This document shows positions 12,323-23,182 of a stretch of 64,000 nt of DNA, piece after piece (within the stretch, counting starts at the first letter, position 1; each line of letters begins with the position of its first letter). The DNA lies in contig NC_089226.1 of assembly GCF_963924675.1 (NCBI RefSeq), forward strand, positions 39,821,124 to 39,885,123, given 5' to 3'. Source of the stretch: Phocoena phocoena (taxonomy: Eukaryota; Chordata; Mammalia; Artiodactyla; Phocoenidae). Under the pieces are notes generated by a model. The model made no database searches. It saw only the letters and a program-made list of their open reading frames with translations, and was not told the origin of the DNA. A program made the position numbers and the translations under genes.

Positions 12323-13254
12323 AAGCCTTACAGAAGTCAAGAAAAACACAAACAAAAAATACAAACGGCAAGGACGTGCTCTCACTCCCTCTTGCGAGAA
12401 CACCAGAATCACAACTAACTGCTGAACAGTCATCGACAGGAAGACACTGGAACTTACCAAAGAAGATACCCCACATCCAAAGACAAAGGAGAAACCACAA
12501 TGTGATGGTCGGAGGGGCACAATCCCAATAAAATCAAATCCCATAACTGCAGGGTGGGTGACCCACAAACTGAAAACACTTATACAACAGAATTCCACCC
12601 ACTGCAGTAAAGGTTCTGAGCCCCATGTCCGGCTTCCCAACCTGGGGGTCCAGCAGTGGGAGGAGGAATTCCTAGAGAATCAGACTTTGAAATCTAGTGG
12701 GATTTGATTGCAAGACTTCAACAGGACTAGGGGAAACAGACTCTACTCTTGGAGGTCACACACAAAGTAGGGTGTGCATCGGAACACAGGGGAAGGAGCA
12801 GTGACCCCATAGGAGACTGAACCAGACCTACCTGCTGGTGTTGGAGGGTCTCCTGCAGAGGCGGGGGGTGGCTCTGTCTCACCATGAGGACGCGGACACT
12901 GGTGGTGGAAGTTCTGGGAAGTACTCCTTTATCTCAGCACTCCCAGAGTCCACCATTAGCCTTACCAAAGAGCTCAGGAAGGCTCCAGTGTTGGGTCACC
13001 TCAGGCCAAACAACCAACAGGGAGGGAACAAGCCCCACTCATCAGCAGTCAAGTGGATTAAAGTTTTACTGCCCTCTGTCCACCAGAGAAACAGCCAGCT
13101 CCACCCACCGCCAGTCCCTTCCATCAGAAAACTTGCAGAAGCCTCTTAGACAGCCTCATCCACCAGAGGGCAGACAGGAGAAGCAAGAAAAACTACAATC
13201 CTGAAGTTTCCAATCCTGTGGAACAAAAACCACAATCACAGAAAGATAGACAAG

Positions 13255-14110
13255 ATGAAAAGGCAGAGGGCTATGTACCAGATGAAGGAACAAGATAAAA
13301 CCCCAGAAAAACAGCTAAATGAAGTGGAGATAGGCAACCTTCCAGAAAAAGAATTCAGAATAATCATAGTGAAGATGATCCAGGACCTGGGAAAAAGAAT
13401 GGAGGCAAAGATCGAGAAGATGCAAGAAATGTTTAACAAAAATCGAGAATAATTAAAAAACACACAAACAGAGATGAACACTACAATAACTGAAATGAAA
13501 AATACACTAGAAGGAATCAATAGCAGAATAACTGAGGCAGAGGAATGGATAAGTGACCTGGAAGACACAATGCTGGAATTCACTGCCATGGAACAGAATA
13601 AAGAAAAAAGAGTGAAAAGAAATTAAGACAGCCTAAGAGACCTCTGGGACAACATGAAAGGCCACAACATTCGCATTGTAGGGGTCCCAGAAGGAGATGA
13701 GAGAGAGAAAGGACCCAAGAAAATATCTGAAGAGATTATAGTCGAAAATGTCCCTAACATGGGAAAGGAAATAGCCACCCAAGTCCAGGAAGTGCAGAGA
13801 GTCCCATACAGGATAAACCCAAGGAGAAACATGCTGAGACACATAGTAATCAAATTGGAAAAAATAAAAGACACAGAAAAATTATTGAAAGCAGCAAGGG
13901 AAAAATGACAAATAATGTACAAGGGAACTCCCATAAGGTTAACAGCTGATTTCTCAGCAGAAACTCTACAAGCCAGAAGGGAGTGGCATGATATACTTAA
14001 AGTGATGAAAAGGAAGACCTACAGCCAAGATTACTCTACCTGGCAAGGATCTCATTCAGATTCGATGGAGAAATCAAAAGCTTTACAGACAAGCAAAAGC
14101 TAGGGAATTC
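13255..14110 (+). pseudogene. L1 copy B ORF1 remnant
   Basis: Same start as copy A (MKRQRAMYQMKEQDK). A TAA at about 13450 ends the frame after 65 codons, with a further stop near 13625. The C-terminal RNA-binding part (TPIRLTADFSAETLQARREW) is still readable at 13915-14000. Confidence 0.85.
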
Positions 14111-14216
14111 AGCGCCACCAAACCAGCTCTAAAACAAATGCTAAAGGAACTTCTCTAGGCAGGAAACACAAGAGAAGGAAAAGACCTACAATCACAAACC
14201 CAAAACAATTAAGAAA

Positions 14217-17200
14217 ATGGTCATAGGAACATACATATCAATAATTACCTTAAACGTGAATGGATTGAATGCTTCAACCAAAAGACACAGGCTTGCTGAA
14301 TGGATACAAAAATAAGACCAATATATATGCTGTCTACAAAAGACCCACTTCAGACCTATGGACACATACAGACTAAAAGTGAGGGGATGGAAAAAGATAT
14401 TCCATGCAAATGGAAATCAAAAGAAAGCTGGAGTATCAATACTCATATCAAATAATATAGATTTTAAAATAAAGAATGTTACAAGAGACAAGGAAGGACA
14501 CTACATAATGATCAAGGGATAAGTCCAAGAAGGAGATATAACAATTATAAATATATATGCACCCAACATAGGAGCACCTGAATACATAAGGCAACTGCTA
14601 ACAGCTATAAAAGAGGAAATCGACAGTAACACAATAATACTGGGGGACTTTAACACCTCACTTACACCAATGGACAGATCTACCAAACTGAAAATTTATA
14701 AGGAAACTCAAGCTTAAAATGACACAATAGACCAGATAGATTTAATTGATATTTATAGGACATTCCATTCAAAAACAGCAGACTACACTTTCTTCTCAAG
14801 TGCGCACGGAACATCCTCCAGGATAGATCACATCTTGGGTCACAAATCAAGCCTCAGTAAATTTAAGAAAATTGAAATCATATCAAGTATCTTTTCTGAC
14901 CACAATGCTATGAGATTAGAAATCAATTACAGGGAACAAAACGTAAAAATCACAAACACACGGAGGCTAAACAATACGTTACTAAATAACCAAGAGATCA
15001 CTGAAGAAATCAAAGACGAAATCAAAAAATACCTAGAGACAAATGACAATGAAAACATGACAATCCAAAACCTATGGGATGCAGCAAAAGCAGTTCTAAG
15101 AGGGAAGTTTATAGCTATACAAGCCTACCTCAAGAAACAAGAAAAATCTCAAATAAACAATATAACTTAAATCTAAAGGAACTAGAGAAAGAAGAACAAA
15201 CAAAACCCAAATTTAGCAGAAGGAAAGAAATCATAAAGATCAGAGCAGACATAAGTGAAATAGAAAGAAAAAACAATAGCAAAGATCGATAAAACTGAAA
15301 GCTTGTTCTTTGAGAAGATAAACAAAATTGATAAACCATTAGCTAGACTCATCAAGAAAAAGAGGGAGGACTCAAATCAATATAATTAGAAGTGGAAAAG
15401 AAGTTACAACAGACACTGCAGAAATACAAAACATCCTAAGAGACTACTACAAGCAACTCTATGCCAATAAAATGGAAAACTTGGAAGAAATGGACAAATT
15501 CTTAGAAAGGTATAACCTTCCAAGACTGAACCAGGAAGAAATAGATAATATGAACAGACCAATCACAAGTAATGAAATTGAAACTGTGATTAAAAATCTT
15601 CCAACAAACAAAAGCCCTGGACCAGATGGCTTCAAAGGTGAATTCTATTGAACATTTAGAGAAGCACTAACACCTACCCTTCTCAAACTCTTCCAAAAAA
15701 TTGAGGAAGGAACACTCCCAAACTCATTCTATGAGGCCACCATCACCCTGATACCAAAACCAGACAAAGATACTAGAAAAAAAGAAAGTTACAGACCAAT
15801 ATCACTGATAAATATAGATACAAAAATCCTCAACAAAATACTAGCAAACAGAATCCAACAACACATTAAAAGGTTCATACACCATGATCAAGTGGGATTT
15901 ATCCCAGGAATGTAAGGATTCTTCAGTATACGCAAATCAATCAATGTGATACACCATATTAACAAATTAAAGAAGAAACACCATATGATCATCTGAATAG
16001 ATGCAGAAAAAGCTTTTGACAAAATTCAACACCCATTTATGATAAAAACTCTCCAGAAAGTGGGCATACAGGGAACCTACCTCAACATAATAAAGGCCAT
16101 ATACAACAAACCCACAGCAAACATCATTCACAACAGTGAAAAACTGAAAGCATTTCCTCAAAGATCAGGAACAAGACAAGGATGTCCACTCTCACCACTA
16201 TTATTCAAGATAGTTTTGGAAGTCCTAGCCATGGCAATCAGAGAAGAAAAAGAAATAAAAGGAATACAAATTGGAAAAGAAGTAAAACTGTCACTGTTTG
16301 CAGATGACATGATACAATACATAAAGAATCCTAAAGATGCCACCAGAAAAGTACTAGAGCTATCAATGAATTTGGTAAAGTTGTAGGATACAAAATTAAT
16401 TCACAGAAATCTCTTGCATTCCTATATACTATTGATGAAAAATCTGAAAGAGAAATTAATGAAACACTCCCATTTACCACTGCAACAAAAAGAATAAAAT
16501 AACTAGGAATAAACCTACCTAGGGAGACATAAGACCCGTATGCAGAAAACTGTAAGACACTGATGAAAGAAATTAAAGATGATACCAACAGATTGAGAGA
16601 TATACCATGTTCTTGGATTGGAGGAATCAATATTGTGAAAATGACTATACTACCCAAAGCAATCTACAGATTCAATGCAATCCCTACCAAATTACCAATG
16701 GCATTTTTTACAGAACTAGAACAAAAAAATCTTAAAATTTTTATGGAGACACAAAAGACCCCAAATCACCAAAGCAGTCTTGCAGGGGAAAAAAAGGAGC
16801 TGGAGGAATCAGACTACCTGACTTCAGACTATAGTACAAAGCTACAGTAATCAAGACAATATGGTACTGGCACAAAAACAGAAACACAGATCAATGGAAC
16901 AAGATAGAAAGCCCAGAGATAAACCCACACACCTATGGTCAACTAAGCTATGACAAAGGAGACAAGGATATACAATGGAGAGAAGACAGTGTCTTCAATA
17001 AGTGGTGCTGGGAAAACTGGACAGCTACATGTAAAAGAATGAAATTAGAACACTCCCTAACAGCATACACAAAAATAAATTCAAAATGGATTAGAGACCT
17101 AAATGTAAGACAGGATACTATAAAACTCTTAGAGGAAAACATTTGGAAGAACACTCTTTGACATAAATCACAGCAAGATCTTTTTTGATCCACCTCCTAG

Positions 17201-17990
17201 AGTAATGGAAATAAAAATAAAAACAAAAATAAACAAATGGGGCCTAATGAAACTTCAAACCTTTTGCACAGCAAAGGAAACCATAAACAAGACAAAAAGA
17301 CAACCCTCAGAATGGGAGAAAATATTTGCAAATGAATCAACAGACAAAGGATTAATCTCCAAAATATATAAACAGTTCATGCAGATCAATATTAAAAAAA
17401 CAAACAACCCAATCCAAAAATGGCAGAAGACCTAAATAGACATTTCTCCCAAGAAGACATACAGATGGCCAAGAAGCACATGAAAAGCTGCTCAACATTA
17501 CTAATGGTTAGAGAAATGCAAATAAAAACTTCAAGAAGGTATCACCTCACACTAGTTAGAATGGGCATCAGAAACTCTACAAACAACAAATGCTGGAAAG
17601 AGTGTGGAGAAAAGGGAACCCTCTTGCACTGTTGGTGGGAGTGTAAATTGATACAGCCACTATGGAGAACAGTACGGAGTTTCCTTAAAAAAATAAAAAA
17701 TAGAATTACCATATGACCCACAATCCCACTACTGGGCATATACCTAGAGAAAACCATAGTTCAAAAAGACACATGACCCCAATGTTCACTGCAGCACCAT
17801 TTATAATAGTCAGGTCATGGAAACAACCTCAATGCCCTTTGACAGACGAATGGATAAAGAAGATGTGGCACATATATACAATGGAATATTACTCAGCCAT
17901 AAAAAGAAACGAAATTGGGTCGTTTGTAGAGACGTGGATGGATCTAGAGACACTCATACAGAGTGAAGTCAGAAAGAGAAAAACAAATAT
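14217..17990 (+). pseudogene. L1 copy B ORF2 remnant
   Basis: ORF2 start ATG GTC ATA at 14217. TAA at codons 33 (14313-14315) and 102 (14520-14522) and TGA at 15994-15996, all three at the same codons as in copy A. The RT piece at 16039-16386 keeps [14 protein letters not shown] and FADDM. The C-terminal piece ends near 17990. Dead. Confidence 0.88.
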
Positions 17991-18599
17991 TGTATATTAA
18001 CGCATATATGTGGAACCTAGAAAAATGGTACAGATCAATCGGTTTGCAGGACAGAAATTGAGACACTGATGTGGAGAACAAACGTATGGACACAAAGGGG
18101 CGAAAGCCGTGGGGTGGTGGTGGTGGTGATGTGATGAATTGGGAGATTGAGATTGACATGTATACACTGATGTGCATAAAATGGATGACTAATAAGAAAC
18201 TGCTCTATAAAAAAATAAATAAAATTCAAAAAAATATATATATATAAATGGCTAATACACATTTTCAAATTGTTTTCCTTTGCCAGTAATCAAATATATA
18301 TAAATAAAAACAAACTATCTGACCTCTACCATATTAACAACATATTTTGCCTCTAATGAGAATATACAAAACTTGTTAGCTGTGAGAGCCTAAGATATGA
18401 CATTTTGGGGAAAAAATTTGCAATATATACCAAGCACCTAAAAAGTATTCTAACTTTTTGACTTATTAATTTCACTTTTAAGAATCTAACCCAAGGAACC
18501 AACCCAAAATACTGTGAAGAAAAATTATGCCATCTTTTTATAGTAAGGGAAAATTCGAAACAACCTAGAGCTACAATAAAGAGTGAAATATGCAGTGGA

Positions 18600-18725
18600 A
18601 TGGAGGAAGGATGGGCTGGGAGTTTGGGGTTAGCAGATGCAAACTATTATGTGTAGAATGGATAAACAACAAGGTCTTAGTGTACAGCACAGGGAACTAT
18701 ATTCAATATCCTGAAAAAGAATATG

Positions 18726-18791
<66 letters not shown>

Positions 18792-18878
18792 TATAAATCA
18801 CTTTGCTGTACAGCAGAAATTAACACAACATTGTAAATCAGCTATATTTCAAGAAAATAAATTTTTAAAGAGAGGGGA
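18600..18878 (+). mobile_element. L1 3' end with (TA)n
   Basis: Plus orientation: aacaacaaggtcttagtg, gaaaaagaatatg, a (TA)n run, then cactttgctgtacagcag and acaacattgtaaatcagc, ending in an A-rich tail. 5'-truncated. Confidence 0.8.
18730..18796. repeat. (TA)n microsatellite
   Basis: Over 30 TA units within an L1 3' UTR. Confidence 0.95.
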
Positions 18879-19189
18879 AATTGTTACATCTGTACAATAA
18901 AATATTATTCAATCATTAAAATTTATGCTTACCAAATTTTTAAAATACAAAAAACATGTTATAATCATATGTGAAAAATTAAGTATATAAAACTATATGT
19001 AGGGTATAGCTAAAGGACTAGATGAAAAGTATATATCAGAATGTTGACAGTATGTACTTCTGGGTAGTAGGTGTATTGGTGACTTTTTTTCCACCTCATT
19101 ATATATTTTTGTACATTCCAAATATTCCATAATGAAAGTCTATTATTTTTATAAATTTAAAATTAAGGATTTTTAAAAACTTTCTCAAT

Positions 19190-20334
19190 AAATTGGAAGG
19201 AACTGGATTCCGTCTTAAATTCTTCAGTCATCCTCACTCTCTCCCCCTTCAAAACAAATCCTCTCCTCATCTTTCCCATCAGGACTGTTGGATTACCTTG
19301 GCCAGGGGGTAATGGGTCAAGTTGATAACCTGAGCAACAAATCTCAGGCATTTGACAGCACTTCTCAAAAGCAGGCATTTCATGTCTGAGATGTTGAAGT
19401 GTGTTAGGAAGATTTAAGAGTAAACTGTCCTATGGGAAGTGGCTAACTTGAAATCCAATACTTTAAACATATGATATCTCAAGATAAATAGTTTTCTTTT
19501 AAATTTCAGGTTGTGGTCAATGGGAATTCCTAAGACTAAGAACCAGCTCATTTTTATTAAAAACTTAAAAATGACTTACTGGTTAAGGAAGTTGTGTCAG
19601 TTTGAGTCCCTCAAGAAACAGACACCAAGGCAGAATTAGACTTTTCAGAGATTTATTGAGAGAAAAGCCTGTGAAGGATGAAAGTGAGAGGGGGTAGTTA
19701 AGTAGGGGGAGCATACAGACCAAGATGCCAGTCCTACATCCATGAAAGGAGAGGAGGAAGGGAAGTGGGTTGGTAGGAAGAGCCCCAGACTACAGGGCAG
19801 TTCTGAGAAAGCCTTGGTCAAGTTAAAGAGGACTGCCCAATAGTGGAGTCCCATGTTGGGCAGAAATGGCCCAAATCTAGCACCTCTGCTGGGCCCAGTC
19901 AGTGGCAAGGAGCAGCCTGGGGTGAGCCTGCTCTCAACATCACCACTGCAGTGGACCCTGAGCGTAGCATCTGGAGGCTGTCAGCCAGTTGCAGTAGGTG
20001 TGATTAGTGCCCTTCACGGCTGCCATGGAAATATATTTGAAGTATGCTCTCTTCCAGAGCCTGCTTTCCAACCCCCAAATAAAAGCAAAACCAAAAAACC
20101 CACTCCCTAAAACAGCAACTGGTAGACTGCTTATATCTAGAGAAAACATTAAGCTTTCCTTTAAGCAAGATTGTAGAATTCAGAACCTAGCATAGTACCT
20201 GGCACATTACATGGACCTGTATTTGTTGACTAAATTATGTCACTTCATGTCTCATGAAGTATAATAACATGGCACTCTTGTTTAAACCCAGATACCGTAG
20301 ACTGGACATTTCTACAATGTGAACATTGTTAGGT
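19190..20334. other. Intergenic downstream of PIWIL4
   Basis: No gene seen. The part from about 19600 to 20040 (ttattgagagaaaagcctgt, caaatctagcacctctgctg) has the feel of an old LTR-like repeat, but I cannot name it. Confidence 0.4.
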
Positions 20335-20440
20335 GTCTTTACAAGTAGATACATTGAGGCTCAGAGACGTTAAGTCACTTGCCCAAGGTCATACAGCTGG
20401 TAAATGGTGGTTCTGGGATTCAAACCCAGTGCTGCCCTAG
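20335..20440 (-). repeat. MIR SINE fragment
   Basis: Contains cacttgcccaaggtcata followed by cagctggtaaat and ggattcaaaccca, the reverse complement of the MIR core. Confidence 0.8.
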
Positions 20441-20592
20441 ACCAGTAGTCCTCAACCCTGGCTAACCATCAGACTTCACCTCAGACCAATAAAATCATTA
20501 TTTCTGGAGGTGGGCCCAGGGGCCAGTGTTTTTTTACAAAGCTTTTAAATATAGGAGGTTCTAATGTTTCCACGGTTGAGCACTACTGGTCT
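20441..20592. mobile_element. MER5A-like hAT-Charlie DNA transposon
   Basis: Inverted ends cagtagtcctcaaccctgg and cggttgagcactactg, with a tttctggaggtgggccc core. Length and ends fit MER5A. Confidence 0.8.
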
Positions 20593-20830
20593 ACTCCAAC
20601 CCCTTCTCATATTGCAAATTGGGTAACAGTCTCATAGAGGAGAAGTTATCACATCCCAATCACATCTAAAAGAGTTGGAACCAGAGCTCAAATGAAGCAT
20701 TTCCTAATCTATGCTGCCCTCTGGCAGCTCACTTGGGGTTGGCTATTCTTCCACAATCTGTTGTACCACATGGACCAGGCAAAGGCGGGTGGGGGGGGAG
20801 GGGGGCTCGGCCTATACGACAGTCCTTGTG

Positions 20831-20843
20831 TGCCCCCTGGTGG
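20831..20843 (-). promoter_or_regulatory. Candidate CTCF motif downstream of PIWIL4
   Basis: TGCCCCCTGGTGG is a full match to the reverse complement of CCASYAGRKGGCR. It lies about 1.8 kb beyond the probable poly(A) site, pointing away from the motif at 35160. Confidence 0.45.
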
Positions 20844-21149
20844 GTTAAAATGGTAAAGAGCCACTACCTTGGACAGTGCTTAATAGGTAAAAGGATGAAG
20901 AACTCTACAGGCCTGTGGCTTGTCTCATCAACGCGCTGCATGTAGGTTTATACAAGCCGGCTGTTAGCTGGTGGGCTTCACTTCAACCTTGTACTTGGAA
21001 GGAAGAAAACCACATCATCAACACAAAAACACAACCACTCTGGATTTATACAGTGCCTTGCCTCTGAGACTTGCTACTCAAGGCCAACTTTAAAGCATAT
21101 AAGGCACTCCCTCATCTAAGAACTCTGGGAGAAGTTTTTTAAAAATCTT

Positions 21150-21372
21150 TTATTAAGGCAGTAGAGTCTTGTGGTTCACCTCTCAGGCTTTGGAGTCAAA
21201 CACACCTGAGGACAAGTTCTAGCTCCACAATTATTAATTTTATAAACTTTGGTTAGCCACACGGCTCAGTTTTACCACCTGTAAAATGGTCATTATAGTG
21301 TCTAATTCATGTAGTTGTTGTGAAGAGTAAATGTGTATGTAAAGTGCTTGGCACTGTGCCTGCAATGTATTA
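21150..21372 (+). repeat. MIR SINE
   Basis: Plus orientation: tagagtcttgtggttcacc, ctcagttttaccacctgt, gttgttgtgaagagtaaa and agtgcttggcactgtgcct. Confidence 0.8.
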
Positions 21373-22388
21373 ACCCCCCCTCCACCCTTATACCCCACAA
21401 AAGGTTATTGTTACTATTACTGGAGTGGACCCATGGTGGGTGCATTTTTGCCCGGCCTGGACAAAACTCTCGAACAGGAAAAGACTGTGCTCTCTTAAAT
21501 GATCTCTGCATCGGTGTCTGCTTCCCCTCATCCCTCAGAGAGAACCTTCTGCTCTCTGCTTCCCACTTCACCGCAGCCTTTCACACACTCTCTCCCCTGG
21601 GAGAAGAATCTGGAACTCTGAACTTTCCTGCATCGAAACAGTCTCATCCCTGGGGCAGTCTTGTGAAAGGGATAGAAGATGAGGAGAAACCAGCAAAGGA
21701 AACTGAGAATGAGTGATGGATGCAACAGGAGAGAAACCAGGAGAGTGTTATCCTAGAGGCCGTGTGGAGTGTCTCAAGATGGAGGAAATGACCAACTGGG
21801 TCGAATGCTGTGACAGGTCAGGGAAGATGAGGACTGAGGATTAACCATCGGATTTACCGTCGGTGTCACTGGCCACCTTGACAAAAGCAATTTTGCTCTC
21901 GTGGTTGTGGTGAAATTCTGAGTGGAGTATGGAATTGGGTTCATTTTTCTGTAAAGAGGAGCAAAGAAATGGGGTGGGAGCTGGAGGGCAAATGTTTCTG
22001 TTTTAATATGGAAGAAATAAGAGTATATTTACAATGCTGATGGGAATAATCCAGTGCGAGAGGGAAATTGATGATGCAGAAGGGAGAGGGAAGGATTGCT
22101 AAAGCAGTGTTCTTGATAGAGCAGAGGGAACGGGATTTAGTACACCAGTGGAGGGCCTTCCACAGGAGCGCAGATACAGTTTATTTATGATAATGAGGCG
22201 AGGGGCAGGGTCTATGCACAGAGATGCCCTTAGGTGGGTAGATGGGATGGTAGCCTGTGCAAGTTCTCTCCTCATGGCGTCTGTCTTTTCTGTGCAGTAG
22301 GAAGCAAGGTCGTCAATGAGAGCAGTTGCTTCTAAGTGAAATAAAATTCCCTAAGAGAAATAAAATTCCCTAAGAGAACAAGTGAAAT

Positions 22389-22480
22389 CTGAAAAAGAAT
22401 ATATATCACTGAATCACTTTGCTGTACCCTTGAAACTAACACAACATTGTAAATTAACTACACTTCAATTTTCAAAAAGA
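22389..22480 (+). mobile_element. Very short L1 3' end
   Basis: About 90 bp: ctgaaaaagaatatata then tcactttgctgtaccc to ttcaattttc. Imperfect 15-bp target duplication gagaaYaagtgRaat at 22374-22388 and 22481-22495. Confidence 0.8.
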
Positions 22481-22646
22481 GAGAATAAGTGGAATATTCA
22501 TTTTTAGAAATATAACTCAAAGAGTGATGGTGAAGTGGTCTACTCGGTAAGAGTCTTTGCTGAAAACCCTTAAATAATGAAATTCACATGAAATGCCAAC
22601 TGAAATTTGAATAACAGTAAACACACATGTGATGCGCTGAATGTTC

Positions 22647-22652
22647 TTTATT
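22647..22652 (-). terminator. Polyadenylation signal AATAAA (distal)
   Basis: AATAAA on the gene strand about 415 bp after the stop, with TGTGTG-type sequence about 25 bp downstream. Best candidate for the main poly(A) site. Confidence 0.55.
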
Positions 22653-22773
22653 TTCTAACAACTATTTAAACCACTCAACAAAACGCTCTGTAACATAATT
22701 TAAGAAAACTTCTGCAAATTTTAGTGTAGAAAGTAGACCCCGTTTGCCTACCATCAAAACATCATGCAAACAT

Positions 22774-22779
22774 TTATTT
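22774..22779 (-). terminator. Polyadenylation signal AATAAA (proximal)
   Basis: Second AATAAA about 290 bp after the stop codon. Possible alternative poly(A) site. Confidence 0.4.
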
Positions 22780-23065
22780 TCTTAGAAGCTATTTAGCTTT
22801 GTAGTATTACTTTCAGGTGATGGTACATTTTAATTCCGTACACCACAATGAGCATCCACTTCAAACAAGTAACCTTTAAAATAAAACAACATCCATTTCT
22901 TTTGAACCATTTCAGATTCAGTTATTTGGGTTTTTTTTTTCTTTTCCGTAAGTTTAAACTGAATCTCCTTTCCCCAGTCACAGCCTCGAGCTTACGGCAG
23001 ATTTGTACGAAGTACACCAACGACTCCTCAGAAACCTCCGCTAGGGATGCCCGTGGTTCATGTCA

Positions 23066-23182
23066 TCACAGGTAGAAGAGAGAATTGGCTAATTCCAAAC
23101 TTGGTTCTTTATGAGTACTTTGTGCCACCAGAAAGGTCAGCTTGTGTGCATACTGACACGGGGCTGGAACACTGATTAGGCC
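23066..23182 (-). CDS. PIWIL4: PIWIL4 coding exon 20 (residues 815-852, stop)
   Basis: Acceptor CTCCTTAG, phase 0, 117 nt including TGA. Encodes [20 protein letters not shown] through [13 protein letters not shown]. His827 in QYAHK is the catalytic His. The terminal FYL motif is typical of vertebrate PIWI proteins. Confidence 0.95.
   Translation of the reverse strand, partial: GLISVPAPCQYAHKLTFLVAQSTHKEPSLELANSLFYL

Larger units (their letters stand above)
12370..18241 (+). mobile_element. L1 copy B, near full length, dead
   Basis: LINE-1, plus strand, with about 880 bp of 5' UTR, ORF1 from 13255, ORF2 from 14217 to about 17990 and a 3' UTR ending in an A/T-rich tail near 18235. Imperfect 11-bp flanks (12359-12369 and 18242-18252) may be the target duplication. 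It is inserted into a plus-strand L1M whose two halves flank it. ORF1 has a stop at about 13450 and ORF2 has many stops and frameshifts, so it cannot move on its own. Confidence 0.92.
11815..19190 (+). mobile_element. Ancient plus-strand L1M split by younger insertions
   Basis: Remnants at about 11815-12113, 12323-12369, 18242-18600 and 18880-19190 match an L1M ORF2 C-terminus and 3' UTR in plus orientation. L1 copy B, a SINE and an L1 3' end are inserted in it. Confidence 0.65.
20593..22373. other. Intergenic downstream of PIWIL4
   Basis: Apart from one MIR, nothing recognised. A 19-bp unit aaataaaattccctaagag occurs twice in tandem around 22339-22377. Confidence 0.5.
22630..23065 (-). other. 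PIWIL4: PIWIL4 3' UTR
   Basis: Follows the TGA. Two AATAAA hexamers lie on the minus strand at 22774-22779 and 22647-22652. The second is followed by a GT-rich stretch, so cleavage near 22,630 is the better guess. No repeat interrupts it. The exact end is inferred. Confidence 0.6.

Noticed and set aside
12838..13204. Two overlapping open frames of about 105 codons
   Set aside because: They lie in the 5' UTR of L1 copy B, where such chance frames are common; no ORF0-like evidence.
22848..23075. Plus-strand 75-codon open frame opposite PIWIL4 exon 20 and 3' UTR
   Set aside because: Antisense shadow of the 3' UTR with no recognisable protein features.
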